From positions 2,416,239 to 2,480,238 of the forward strand of contig QEOQ01000207.1 in assembly GCA_010279815.1 (NCBI GenBank): a stretch of 64,000 bases of DNA, written 5' to 3'. Position numbers and translations under genes: made by a program. Below, piece by piece: positions 54,194 through 64,000 of this stretch (position 1 is its first letter; every line of letters starts with the position of its first letter). The notes under the pieces were generated by a model. That model had not been told where the DNA came from and did not search any database. It worked only from the letters and a program-made list of their open reading frames with translations. This DNA is from Brachionus plicatilis. Lineage: Eukaryota; Rotifera; Eurotatoria; Ploima; Brachionidae.

Positions 54194-54286
54194 AATGCGA
54201 TTTATAAAAATAATTAGTTTATAGCTCACCAAATATTAAACACATAATCGGTTTTCGAATAAAAATCTAGTTAAATTTAACCATCA

Positions 54287-54296
54287 AATAAATAAA
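54287..54296 (+). terminator. poly(A) signals of the kinase gene
   Basis: Two overlapping AATAAA hexamers about 95 nt after the stop codon. Confidence 0.6.
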
Positions 54297-54498
54297 CTTT
54301 TTAACTGAGTTATTCAAGAAACTTTTTAAAAAATTTAGCAATATTTAATAAACTAGGAAATAAACTTTTATAAAATAAACGACACCGGAAACAAATTTTT
54401 AGAAAAAAATCGAGTTACTTTTTTTTATTTTTTGAATTACTGAATCTTATTTTTTAAAATTTCTGATCTGATTAAAAAAGTTTTCTAATTTTTATTTA

Positions 54499-55912
54499 CA
54501 GTGAATTCTCGATTATCGAGACCCATGATTATCGAGACTCGAGACTTTTTATATAAATTTTTGTTTCCCGAATTTTTTAAATCCTTTTACACGTAAAAAA
54601 AAATTGATTATCGAGACTCGAGTCTCGGTAAATTTTTTATTATCGAGGCTATATTTTATAATAAAACTGAGACTTTAAATGTAAAATTTGCTTAATTTTC
54701 GAGACCTAAATTATGTCTTATTGAATATTTTTTCAAATGTCAATTTTCTATGTTATATATAACATATGTTATATAGAAAAATTGATAATTAAAAGCACCA
54801 TTTTTATTTCTTTTACACACACAACAATAGAGGGAAATATTTTTTTACATATATATAACAACTTACGGTTGCCAAACTAAATGTAAATTTTTAAATATTT
54901 ACATTTAAGTTAGTTATATTTTATACATTTAGGTAAAAATATAAAATTCAGATTAATGAAAAACTGGTTAAAAATGATATAAATGTAAAAAAAAAAATGC
55001 TTTTAATAATCGTTATTGGTTTACCAAAGCGAAATCTTTAAGGCTGCTTATTAACAAAAGGTATGGTTCAAGAAAATAAAGAAATGGAATTGAATTTAAA
55101 CTATTTTATTAAAATTAAAAAAAACAAAATAAAAAGAAAACAAGTTTTTTTAGAAATTAGTTTCTTGAATAGTAGATAAAATTTTATTGTTTAAATACTT
55201 TTTTTTTTTACATTTTTATAATTTTACAAAATTTGCATTTAAATAAATAAAAATTTAATATAATGTAATTTTTTAATTCATTCAAATAAATCAATATTAA
55301 GCTTAAAAATATTTAATATATATGTAAAGTTATTTTAGCATCGACAAAATCAGACAATCCACTTTATATTTATGTTGTTTTTTACATCAAAATTTACCCC
55401 AATCGTCCTCCGTGTATTCTTTGGTATTAATTTTCAAAATGAATCTTGAAAAGAAACGTTTAAACATTTCGCAAAAAATTGAAATAGTTCAATATGCTAA
55501 AGCCAATCCTTTATGATTCGGAAAAAGAAAAAGAAGATACAGTAAGAGCTGTTTCAAACAAAGAAGCAATAGGTTGTTATGAAAAATTATTTAGTTATTT
55601 TGAAACCCATTCTTCAGATTCTGAAAGCTATGAAAGTGATTTAGATCACCTTGCTGCGATAAAAATCAGATTGGATAGCTTGAAAGAAACAAACAAATCT
55701 CAAAAATTGATAACTTCATTTGAATCTAAATGATATTAATTTGTATAATATACTTCAAATTTTTTATTTTTTTTTAAATAATATTTTTATATAAAAATTT
55801 TCGAGACTTTTATTTAAAATTGAAAAAGTCTCGAATATCGAATAAAGAGACAAAATTATCGAGACTAATATTTTTGTTTCCCAAACGAGTCTCGATAATC
55901 GAGAATTCACTG
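54499..55912 (+). mobile_element. Tigger/pogo-like transposon, internally deleted
   Basis: Perfect 24-bp TIRs beginning CAGTGAATTCTCGATTATCG, with TA on both outer sides (54497-54498, 55913-55914), the TA target duplication of Tc1/mariner-pogo. TATCGAGACTCGAGAC-like units repeat inside both ends. It encodes only the two ends of a transposase (55439-55733). 54720-55430 is AT-rich filler without a frame. Confidence 0.9.
55439..55733 (+). pseudogene. Tigger transposase remnants: psq HTH start and C-terminal tail
   Basis: ATG at 55439 opens MNLEKKRLNISQKIEIVQYA then KANP and a stop (55514-55516), the first helix-turn-helix of the CENP-B/psq DNA-binding region. A second frame from 55494 gives LYDSEKEKEDTVRAVSNKEA, CYEKLFSYFETHSSDSESYE and an acidic tail ending FESK, like the C-terminal tail of Tigger-type proteins. 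The DDE domain is gone, and the two pieces meet at a deletion and frame change around 55505. Confidence 0.75.
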
Positions 55913-56188
55913 TACAGTACTGCTACGTCATGATGATTTTACATTAATTTACATAAATTAACGATAATTGACGTATATTAACGTAAATTCTAAAAGGGGC
56001 AAAAAAGCTGCTGTTTTTTTTATTTTGCTTGCAATTTTTTAAAAAATAAACTTTTTTTAATATTTTAGCTTTTTTTATCAAAAAATAAAAAAACATGGTT
56101 TTAAGTAAATTTATGTATAACATATAATTCCAATGAGTAAATTTTCGTAAAATATTGTAAAAATAAGTAAAAAAAACGTATGAAAATT

Positions 56189-56675
56189 GCATTGTGAAGT
56201 TTCGTTCAAAAAGATCAGTTCAAAATCTTAAATTCTATAATTTTAATATTTTGAATGGAATGAAGTGATAAAATAAAAATTTTGCACATGATGTAACAAA
56301 AAATGTTACAGGACTTGCTCAAAAAAAAAAAAATTCAATTAACCAATTATTGATTTTCCAAAAAACTGAATGAATGTTAAGTTGAGTTAGAAATTAAAAT
56401 TTCGAAATTTAAAATTAAACACTTACAAAAATTTTAAAATAAAACTTCCTTTTTTACAAAGACAAATAAATTGTCTTAAATTCGATTGATTTTAAAAGGA
56501 GATGATTAATTAAAAGAAAATATAGAATTTATTTTCAAGGCTACTTGGTGTAACAACTTTTGTTACAAATTGTTACATATTTTACAGGAGCAAATTTTTT
56601 TCATTCATCGAAAAATTTCAATTAAGAACTTTTTTCTTGAACTTTTTGAACTTTTTGAACAAAACTTCACTATGC
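56189..56675. repeat. foldback MITE, second copy of the 17482-17972 family
   Basis: Shares GCATTGTGAAGTTTCGTTC, GATGTAACAAAAAATGTTAC and GGCTACTTGGTGTAACAACT with the copy at 17482, in the same order. No clear target duplication here. Confidence 0.88.
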
Positions 56676-56915
56676 TTAACTTATTAAAGAAAAATTTGAG
56701 ATATTTTAAACGAGATAAAAATTTAAAAACCTTTTACTTTTTTTTATTTGGTTTAAGTTTTATTTTTTTCTTAAATTATTCTCTCATTTAATTTTTTTTA
56801 TGATTTATTGATACTGATAAAAGTAAATAATTTTTTATCTTCTATTTTAAGAAATAAACAAAATAAGAATAATTCTTATTTATAATTTATTTGTTTTATC
56901 TGTGCCAATCTTAAG

Positions 56916-58468
56916 GGTTATTACTAAAACACGGACCTCCAGTTTTTAAATAAAACACGGACCCATACTTATCTCCCCCATTAAGACTATGCCATTTATC
57001 CCCCACCATTTTTCTAGTACAAAATTTTACCAGCTTTCACGCAAGACCTAAATCTAAGCTCTAGCACATTTGGTTCGTCCTTCATTTTGATTTTAAATCA
57101 AAAAATCTTTATTCAAATCTTCTTTTCTATAATTTTAAAAATAAAAAAAGTAATTATCAATGAAATAAAATAGAAAAACACTTTTTTTATATAAGAAATT
57201 CGAAATTATTCTAAGAATAAAAGCAAGTTTTGGCGCTTACTCTTAGTTTAAAGTCAGGTTTCAAGCTTTATTTTAAAAAAAATGAAATAATTTTATTGCA
57301 TGGCTTCGAAGGTATTATTTTGGTATTATAAAAATTAATTCGACGATTTTGGCGGTGTTTAGTAGGTTACAATAATGGTGCCACATACGATCAAGTTCTA
57401 AAAGCATATTTTTCAGGAAAATCGAAAAAAACAGTAGTTGAGCACCTAAAAATATCGAATTCTTTAGTTTAATCTAAAAATTCTATTAAAAGAATACAAA
57501 TTTGACAAATTTGTTAAAAATCACATGATTTAAAGAGATTTTTTAAGAAAAATAAAGCAATAAAATAAAAAATTAAAACCATAGATTTGTTCAGAATTTT
57601 GTCTGGATTTAAAAAAAAAAATAAATCGGGTCATAATTGATCCCTCGGAGGAGATACGATTTAAACCAGAAAAAACACATTTTTTTAGCCAACAAAAACC
57701 GCCACACCCTTTTTTTTTTTCTAAATTACATTAGCATGTAGAGAATTTTATGCTCTTTCAGAATATATATACTTTTTTAGTATATTTAAGTTTTATCTTT
57801 AAGATTTTGAGTCTTAAAGAACAACTTTTTAAAAGGTTTGCTTTTTTTGGAACCCTGGGTGTAGAAAATTTTTTTTTTGCCTCACTCAGAAAAAATTTTT
57901 TTTTGGAGTTTTTGAGGGCGTAGATTACGAATTTTGAGTCAAAAATGTGAAATTCAAATAGCACTAAAGTTTTGAATTTCGTGAACTTTAAATTAGCTCA
58001 AACATTAAGCGATTTTTCTTATCGACCGAATATTTATTAATATCCTTCCTCTATATTTTTATGTTTTTTAATACAAAATAATAAAAATTAATTATCAATC
58101 TTTTTTGCAATCAATTTTGTAAAAAATCTCAAGTGAAATCAAATGTAAGAAGTATTTTAGTGACATGCAAAAAAGCAAAAAAAAATTTAAATTCATTAAT
58201 TATATAATGGAAAAAATTTAAAAAATGAATTATTTAAATGAGAAATTTAAAAAATAAATTTAATGAATTAAAACTATCTATTTTGATTTCAAGCTTAAAT
58301 GAAGGGCGAACCAAATGTGCTAGAGCTTAGGTTTTGGTCTTGCGTGAAAGCTGGTAAAATTTTGTACAAGAAAAATGGTGGGGGATAAATGGCATAGTCT
58401 TAATGGGGGAGATAAGTATGGGTCCGTGTTTTATTTAAAAACTGGAGGTCCGTGTTTTAGTAATAACC
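56916..58468. mobile_element. 1.55-kb DNA transposon with about 170-bp TIRs
   Basis: Begins GGTTATTACTAAAACACGGA; the inverse ends at 58468. ATCTTAAG flanks both sides (56908-56915, 58469-58476). TIRs contain CCCCCATTAAGACTATGCCA and TGCTAGAGCTTAG-like segments. An interior open piece (near 57370-57470) reads NGATYDQVLKAYFSGKSKKT and VVEHLKISNSLV, then a stop, reminiscent of the helix-turn-helix of Merlin/IS1016-type transposases; that assignment is tentative. Related ends: 14821 and 63659. Confidence 0.85.
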
Positions 58469-58476
58469 ATCTTAAG

Positions 58477-59215
58477 CTCCTCTTTCAGATTAAAAAAAAT
58501 TAAAACTTTTAATTTTTTTAAAATTTAAAATTTAAAATTTAAAATTAATAAATTTGAAATTTAAAGAAAAAATAAGATAAAAAAAATTAAAATCTAATAA
58601 AAAAAACAATAATAAAAGACTTTTTTTTTAACTGGAGCATTAGCTTAATCTATTAGATCTCATCAATCTAGTCAATTCTCAATTCTCAATATTGTTTAAC
58701 TAAGAATAGCATTAAAGATAAAAGTAAGTATTTTTAAAATAAATCTTAGAATTTAAAAGTTCCTAAAAAGTTCATAAAAAACGATAAAATAATTAACTAA
58801 CAATTAACAGCCTATTATTAACACATTTTATTATCTTCCATTTCACAGACATAATTTTCTGTATCGATCTTAAAATATTTCCAAATAACGCGTATTTTTT
58901 TGGCTCTGAAGACATTTTAAATTTTTTAAAAATTATTTCAAATGTATACTAGTTACTATTAAAAGTGTAAATATTAAAGAAAATGAAATTAAGGACTTAA
59001 ATAATGAATACAAAACAAATTAATCACGTAAATTATTTGAGGCATATAATTATTACCTGTGTTTATTTTATGCAAAAAAAAAACTATAATACTGAATTTA
59101 GAACAAATTTATTTATTTAATATTTTTTTTTAGAAAAAAGTAACACAAATTAACTAATTAGAACAAAAAAATAAAAATATAATCAAAATATATTTTTTAA
59201 ATACAAAAAAAATAC
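58477..59215. other. no gene seen
   Basis: AT-rich spacer with no supported frame or repeat end. Confidence 0.5.
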
Positions 59216-59860
59216 TTAATTTATTTTTTTTTTGTTTTTTGATCCGGCTGGTCTTCCGCGCTTATTTTTCGGTAATTTTTCAATAACTTCAACTCTACTT
59301 TTTTTTGCTAATGGCTCGGCTATCTCTTCTGTTTCAGAATCTTCGCAACTACTGATGCCTATTTCATTGATTGCTTGAGTTTCATTTGGCTGTTTTGTCA
59401 ATGCTTTTGCTGTAAGCTTCGGACGACCTGCACGTCTTTTTCTTTCAAGAGGAATGTTTATCGCAATATCTTTGAAGTTACAGAGTTCTTAAAAAAAAAA
59501 ATTAGATATTAATATTAAAAAAAAATTTAAAATACTTACTTAATCGAGAGCTTATGGCAATCACATGATCACATTTGTAGTTTTTTAATCACCCACCGCA
59601 ATTGCATCTACTCAATTCCCATTCTTCTTGGTTGATATTTACTACATGGAATGAATTGATAAAATCAATAAAATCATCGAATTTAGATATTTTCTCAAAA
59701 CTTTGACTGGCGTAACGCTTTGCTTCAGAGATTTCCATTGTTAATTGCTCTTTTGATGGAATATAATATCCCAATCACTGTGCTCATGATTCTCTTTAGT
59801 CATTTCTATCATGACTGCGTCGTTGTTTTCCAAATAGGGGACAATTTTAAGTCGAATAGT
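59216..59860 (-). pseudogene. MULE transposase C-terminus with SWIM finger and intron
   Basis: Minus strand: KIVPYLENNDAVMIEMTKEN (one frame, near 59840), then after a one-base shift YYIPSKEQLTMEISEAKRYA and EEWELSRCNCGG, a TGA stop at 59589-59591, LKNYKCDHVIAISSRL, a 50-bp-class intron (near 59539-59489), LCNFKDIAINIPLERKRRAG and RPKLTAKALTKQP, then an acidic stretch and KNKRGRPAGSKNKKK, an AT-hook-like basic end. The SWIM finger (CxC...CxH) is complete apart from the stop. The tail after the finger matches those at 25160 and 51208. Start of the element not found. Confidence 0.7.
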
Positions 59861-60287
59861 ACATTTTGTACATTGAAGTTAATTTGATAAAAGAAGCAAG
59901 AAAGATAAAAAGCGGAAATTTTTATTGAACATTATCAGATTAATTAATATTTAATTTTTGTTTTTTTTTGTTGTATAAAAGTTTCATTTCAATCAATTAT
60001 GTATTTACAAATTAGAAAAGTGATAAATTTAAACGTAATTGACATTAATTACAAAAATAAAATAAAATGTTTTTATTTAGTTCCAAATTCAGTATTTTAG
60101 TTATTTGATTACATATTTTAGTTATTAAAATATATTATACGCGATTATTTGATTGTATAAAAGTAGTTTAAAAGTCCCAAATTATAGTATTTTTTGATAT
60201 GGAATTTTTCTTTTTTTGTCAGGACCTAATTTTTTTTTTAAAGACGGGCTTTAGACTTGTGGCTTTTAATTAAACTCTAGATTTTAT
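59861..60287. other. no gene seen
   Basis: AT-rich spacer. Confidence 0.5.
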
Positions 60288-60498
60288 CAGAGTTGCTTAA
60301 AAGTTCAAGTCCGGACTTTAAAATTTTGGATACTGAAGAAGAATTTTATGCTAAAATTGGAAGAAAATTTTGAAATATGACAAATCTATTTGCATTAGAC
60401 AACCCAAGAGTATATAAATTTTTTGATATGAAGCCTGATCTAGCCAATTTAAAAAAAAATTGTACTTGGACTTTTTTTGGGACTTTTAAGCAACTCTG
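60288..60498. repeat. hAT-like MITE, 8-bp target duplication
   Basis: Begins CAGAGTTGCTTAAAAG and ends CTTTTAAGCAACTCTG; GATTTTAT flanks both sides (60280-60287, 60499-60506). Terminal CAGAG and the 8-bp duplication fit the hAT superfamily. Confidence 0.85.
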
Positions 60499-60876
60499 GA
60501 TTTTATCAAAGACAAAGTCTTTTCTTTTTCTTCTTAAATCGAAATAAAAGTCGACTATAATTTTTTATTAGTCGATTTTTAGTCGGCTTCGGAGAAATAA
60601 AGTTGAATTGAGTCGACTCACAACACTAAAAATAAAATCATTCAAATAAACGTCCATTGGTTAAGCGAATGATTGGTTCAAAAAAGTATACACACATTAC
60701 CTCCTTAAATTAAGCTATTAAGTAGATACATAGGATTCCTAGAAGGCGACAAACTTCCGAAACTTGGTAGTGGAAATAATTCACAAACTAGTAGGGATCT
60801 CATCGCATGGTCATTGAACATTTCCAACTAAGTCAAAGAACTAGTCAATGAAATCAAATCGCTTAAAGAAAGCAAC

Positions 60877-61533
60877 ATGGCTAAGGATGAGAAAATTGCT
60901 GCTCTAGAAAGAAGTCTTAATCAAAACGGCAAAAATAATGGAGCTATGACCTACGCAGATCTCTTCAAATCGTCTAACAAAGAGACCGAAGCAGTAATCA
61001 TCTCTAAAATCACCAAAGAATCTGACCAGAAAAGTAAAATTGACAAAAATATAACAATTTCTGGCATAATCGAATGTAACCATGATTCCAAGGAAGACAG
61101 AGATAATCACGCTAGAAATGAGGTTGAAAAAATCCTCACCAAGATTGGAGTGTCAAAGGAGAAGATGGTCAAAGTGTACAGACTACCCAAACGCTCCAAC
61201 CATGTAGACTTATCGACATCACCAAACACACTAAACCCTACCTGGACATCAAAAGTAATTGTGGAAATGACAGATAGTGATTCACAAAAATCGACGCTTA
61301 TTGCTGCTAAAGTCCTAAAAGAATATGATGATTATAGAAATATTTATATAAATCAAGACAAGACTTTAAATGAGCGACTAATTGAAAGTAAATTACGCTC
61401 CGAACGGAATAAACGCAACGATGGCCTAAATTCTGTTTCTGGGAGGCATCGATTTCAAGATGATGGTGAGAAGAAGTGGTACTGGGGAGTCCGCAACGGT
61501 GAACTCAGGAAAATTGAAATCAAAAACAAATAG
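60877..61533 (+). CDS. LINE ORF1 protein
   Basis: 218 residues: a short heptad-rich start (DEKIAALERSLNQN), then KNITISGIIECNHDSKEDRD and VEKILTKIGVSKEKMVKVYR, the RRM-like ORF1 fold seen in many CR1/L2/Jockey-type elements, and a basic C-terminal part (ERNKRNDGLNSVSGRHRF). The coiled coil continues upstream in frame (VKELVNEIKSLKESN) behind a TAA, so the true start may have been earlier. ORF1 proteins bind element RNA. It overlaps the ORF2 start. Confidence 0.8.
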   Translation: MAKDEKIAALERSLNQNGKNNGAMTYADLFKSSNKETEAVIISKITKESDQKSKIDKNITISGIIECNHDSKEDRDNHARNEVEKILTKIGVSKEKMVKVYRLPKRSNHVDLSTSPNTLNPTWTSKVIVEMTDSDSQKSTLIAAKVLKEYDDYRNIYINQDKTLNERLIESKLRSERNKRNDGLNSVSGRHRFQDDGEKKWYWGVRNGELRKIEIKNK

Positions 61534-63192
61534 ACATGCAACTGTTGGGGGCGGGCAACCTGCTGCACATCAAAATCTACCAAGCCAGGAATTAATTCAA
61601 ATATCCTCCCCTTACACTAACCATACCTGCACATGGCAAGATAAACTTAGTTTCATATTTCTAAATCCCACCTCACTTGTTAATAAATGGGCTGATTTCA
61701 ATTCTCTAATTATTAACCTTAAATTCCCCCACGTAATTGGTGTAGCTGAAACATGGTTCAATGGTTACTCCATCACCGACTTGCCGGGTTACATTAAGTA
61801 TCTTAGAAACAGGGAAATTGCCAGAGGAGGAGGAGTCGCTCTGTACATCAGAAACGACATTGCATCTTTTGAAATAAAATTAAATCACAATGATAGCGAG
61901 CAAGTTTGGTGTCAACTAACTTTAAAAAGCTACAAATTACTGGTTGCGTTTATCGCCCTCCACATGCGGATTACATCACTAGCACTAGCATTAACAATGC
62001 CATTATCCATGGCAAAAAATTAGTTGACACAAAAAAACAAAATGGTCTAGTTGTCCTCGGTGACTTCAATTTTTCGGACATTTTATGGTCGAACCTCGGT
62101 GGCACTTGCAATGGTAAAGGAAGGAACCCTTCCTAGACACTCTATCTGATAACTACCTTTACCAACTTACACTTCTTCCAACTTTTGGTGCAAACACTCT
62201 GGATCTTGTACTCTGCGATGACTCAACTAGAATTTTCCAAGTCAACATAGGACCTCACTAAATTTCGACTACCACTTAAACACACACCTACCGGCTCCAG
62301 AATATGAAGCCAAAAGAATCATACATGTAAACTTTTTGCTGACGACAGTAAACTTATCTCCACAATACGTAATTCGCTTGACCTGAAACTTGCTCAAGAA
62401 GATATTGACAATATAGTTAACTGGGCTGACACTTGGCATATGAAGTTTAACCAAAAGAAATGTAAAATTATGCGATTTGGATCAAAAGGCACCCTTCAAA
62501 TGCCTTTCACCATGAAAAAAGAAACTTCACACAGTCATGTATTAGAACAGACGTCTGTGGAAAGAGATTTAGGTATCATGATAAATAATAAGACTGAGCA
62601 GATAGACAAGGCAATCCAGATGGCTAATGGAGTCCTTGCTCAACTCAAAAATGCCTTTAAATTTTGGACAACGGACAACTTTAGAAGACTCTTCACTGCG
62701 TTTGTAAGACCACATCTTGAATACTGTACAGCAGCCTGGAATCCTTTGCAAAAGAAAGACATTAAAAGGCTGGAAAAGGTCCAACGTAGAGCTACCAAAC
62801 TAGTGCCTGGTCTCAGAAATATCAATTATTTCTCAAGATTAGCAAAAATTGGTATCCCTACGCTTGAAAGTAGAAGGAAAAGAGGTGATGCAATCCAACT
62901 ATTCAAAATTGTCAGTAAACAGAGAACTGTTCACCTGCATGCCTTCGCAGATTCAAGCCAAACTCCTAAAATCAATCACTCATCGATGAATCTACGTAAA
63001 AAACCAAGACTCAGGAAGCAACTTTGCTTGTCAAAACCTAGAGAAAACTTCTTCACGAACAGATTAGCTTCGTTATGGAACGAGCTACCGGACACTGTAG
63101 TTTCTGCAAAATCAACAAATGCATTCAAAGACAAGTTTGACAAATTCAGATCCCAGCAATTGGCGGCTAATGATACTACTATAGTCGAATAA
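61460..63192 (+). pseudogene. LINE ORF2: endonuclease and truncated reverse transcriptase
   Basis: The apurinic-type endonuclease begins FIFLNPTSLVNKWADF, with AETWF (catalytic Glu) and GGGVALYI. A frameshift near 61930 leads to YRPPHAD and VVLGDFNFSDILWSN (catalytic Asp and Asn), and a second shift near 62130. Between about 62260 and 62330 most RT fingers are deleted. The palm box FADDSKL (62335-62355) follows, then VNWADTWHMKFNQKKCKIM, RDLGIMINN, RPHLEYCTAAWNP and LASLWNELPDTVV to the stop at 63192. Reverse transcription is impossible from this copy. Confidence 0.88.
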
Positions 63193-63397
63193 CCCATTGG
63201 TTATTCTTCTTCATCTGATTCTAATATCAGATTGTAGTCTCTCCTTCATATTCAAGTTAGAATCAATTGATCATATATACTACAAACACAAAATTTTCTT
63301 TTTAGAATAATTATTTAAAAGCCCAAGTTGTAAAGAGGCATTTTTCTACTTAAGAGAAATTAAAATAGGTATTTTGATATTCATTTCACAAATAGAT

Positions 63398-63635
63398 ATG
63401 AAAATTTTTGGAAGCGCTCCAAGATGGCATTTTGATGGTACCTTCAAGACTTGTCCGACTCATTTCCATTTTTAAAGCTTTCACAAGCGTAAAGGAAATT
63501 TTAGTGAGCAATAATTATACGCTTAACGTACAGGATACATACACAGATTTTGAGTTAGCCCTGATTCAGGCAATAAGCATCACTTTTGAAAATGACAATC
63601 TTTTACTGGCTTTGAGCGGGTTCCTAATCCTCTAG
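63398..63635 (+). pseudogene. MULE transposase core fragment
   Basis: One frame reads FGSAPRWHFDGTFKTCPTHF, the segment with the first catalytic Asp (DGTFK). After a shift another reads YTDFELALIQAISITFEND, the segment with the second Asp (TDFE.ALI.AI). The fragment ends just before the TIR at 63659. Confidence 0.7.
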
Positions 63636-63658
63636 ATCTTTTAAAGCTCGATAAAAAC

Positions 63659-64000
63659 GGTTGTCCCAAAAACGCGGAATGCGGAATATTTTTGCAGAAT
63701 TCCGCACTGAATTTTTGTGTTTTATACTGCAAAATGACCTACTAAAACGCGGAATTCCGCATTTTAGTATTTAAATTTTATTTTGCGGACAGTTAGAACA
63801 AAACACATTTTTTATCATTAATAGTTCAAAAATTAAAATTAAAATTAATTCTTTTAAAAAACTGATAAATTTTTCAAATTGGAGAGTTTTAAATATTTCT
63901 TTAAACCATTCTTGAATTAGATTTAGTCTTAATTTTGTCTTATTTTAACAATTTAAGTAAGTTTATCTTTTAATTTTTTTAAACTTTTTGCGAGATTTTT
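63659..64000. mobile_element. left end of a TIR transposon, cut by window edge
   Basis: GGTTGTCCCAAAAACGCGGA begins a segment with repeated ACGCGGAATTCCGCA units, the same architecture as the GC-rich ends at 14821. The right end is outside the window. Confidence 0.6.

Larger units (their letters stand above)
60640..63260 (+). mobile_element. non-LTR retrotransposon (CR1/L2-like) with internal deletion
   Basis: ORF1 (60877-61533) and ORF2 remnants (endonuclease, RT palm and C-terminus) in order, then a 3' UTR with a CTGATTCTAATATCAG hairpin. The 3' end is copied at 34890-35182. The left boundary is approximate. No poly(A) tail is seen. Confidence 0.88.

Noticed and set aside
62976..63197. Minus-strand ORFs over the LINE end.
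   Set aside because: They are antisense to the intact reverse transcriptase C-terminus.

Overview
The window looks like nuclear DNA of an AT-rich invertebrate animal. Its genes are split by spliceosomal introns, two tRNA genes are eukaryotic in form, and it carries ends of metazoan proteins (a class VI P4-ATPase and a phosphorylase kinase alpha subunit). Many introns are only 49-77 bp, while others are swollen with DNA transposons. A rotifer such as Brachionus is my best guess, but the sequence does not prove it.

Layout. 1-3259: an LTR retrotransposon on the minus strand with Gag, protease and an env-like tail but no reverse transcriptase. 4941-23233: a complete 18-exon P4-ATPase (lipid flippase, ATP11-like) whose exons join in phase to 1163 codons plus stop; its five long introns hold foldback elements, MULE scraps, a gag-like relic and two tRNA genes (Gly-TCC and Asp-GTC). 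23.4-31.8 kb: relics, namely an LTR piece, a foldback element with a SWIM zinc-finger tail, a minus-strand LINE split by a MULE with a 10-bp target duplication, a 392-bp assembly gap and a hAT tail. 32-37 kb: foldback repeats, the first exon of a RabGAP1-like gene, a LINE fragment and a Tigger-like element. 37.3-39.1 kb: a RabGAP1-like segment fused to a cytoplasmic dynein heavy chain segment, both with stops.

41.3-50.6 kb, minus strand: a decayed Cid1/TENT-type nucleotidyltransferase, then a group consisting of a MULE-type transposase, an Ulp1-like protease starting 14 nt after it, a 49-residue RING-H2 protein and a coiled-coil gene. This is the best candidate for an undescribed system, probably a cargo-carrying transposon that is now decayed.

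51-64 kb: further MULE pieces, the last exon of a phosphorylase kinase alpha gene ending in a CaaX box, a deleted Tigger element, long-TIR elements, a LINE with an internal RT deletion, and a MULE scrap at the right edge.

Only the flippase, the kinase exon, the two tRNAs, the LTR element's gag and the small RING ORF appear intact. A recurring theme is a superfamily of 340-500 bp foldback elements, mostly with 8-9 bp target duplications and often a shared CTGCA-rich core, that explains much of the non-coding sequence. Coordinates of splice sites come from reading frames and GT/AG signals by eye, with no transcript evidence.
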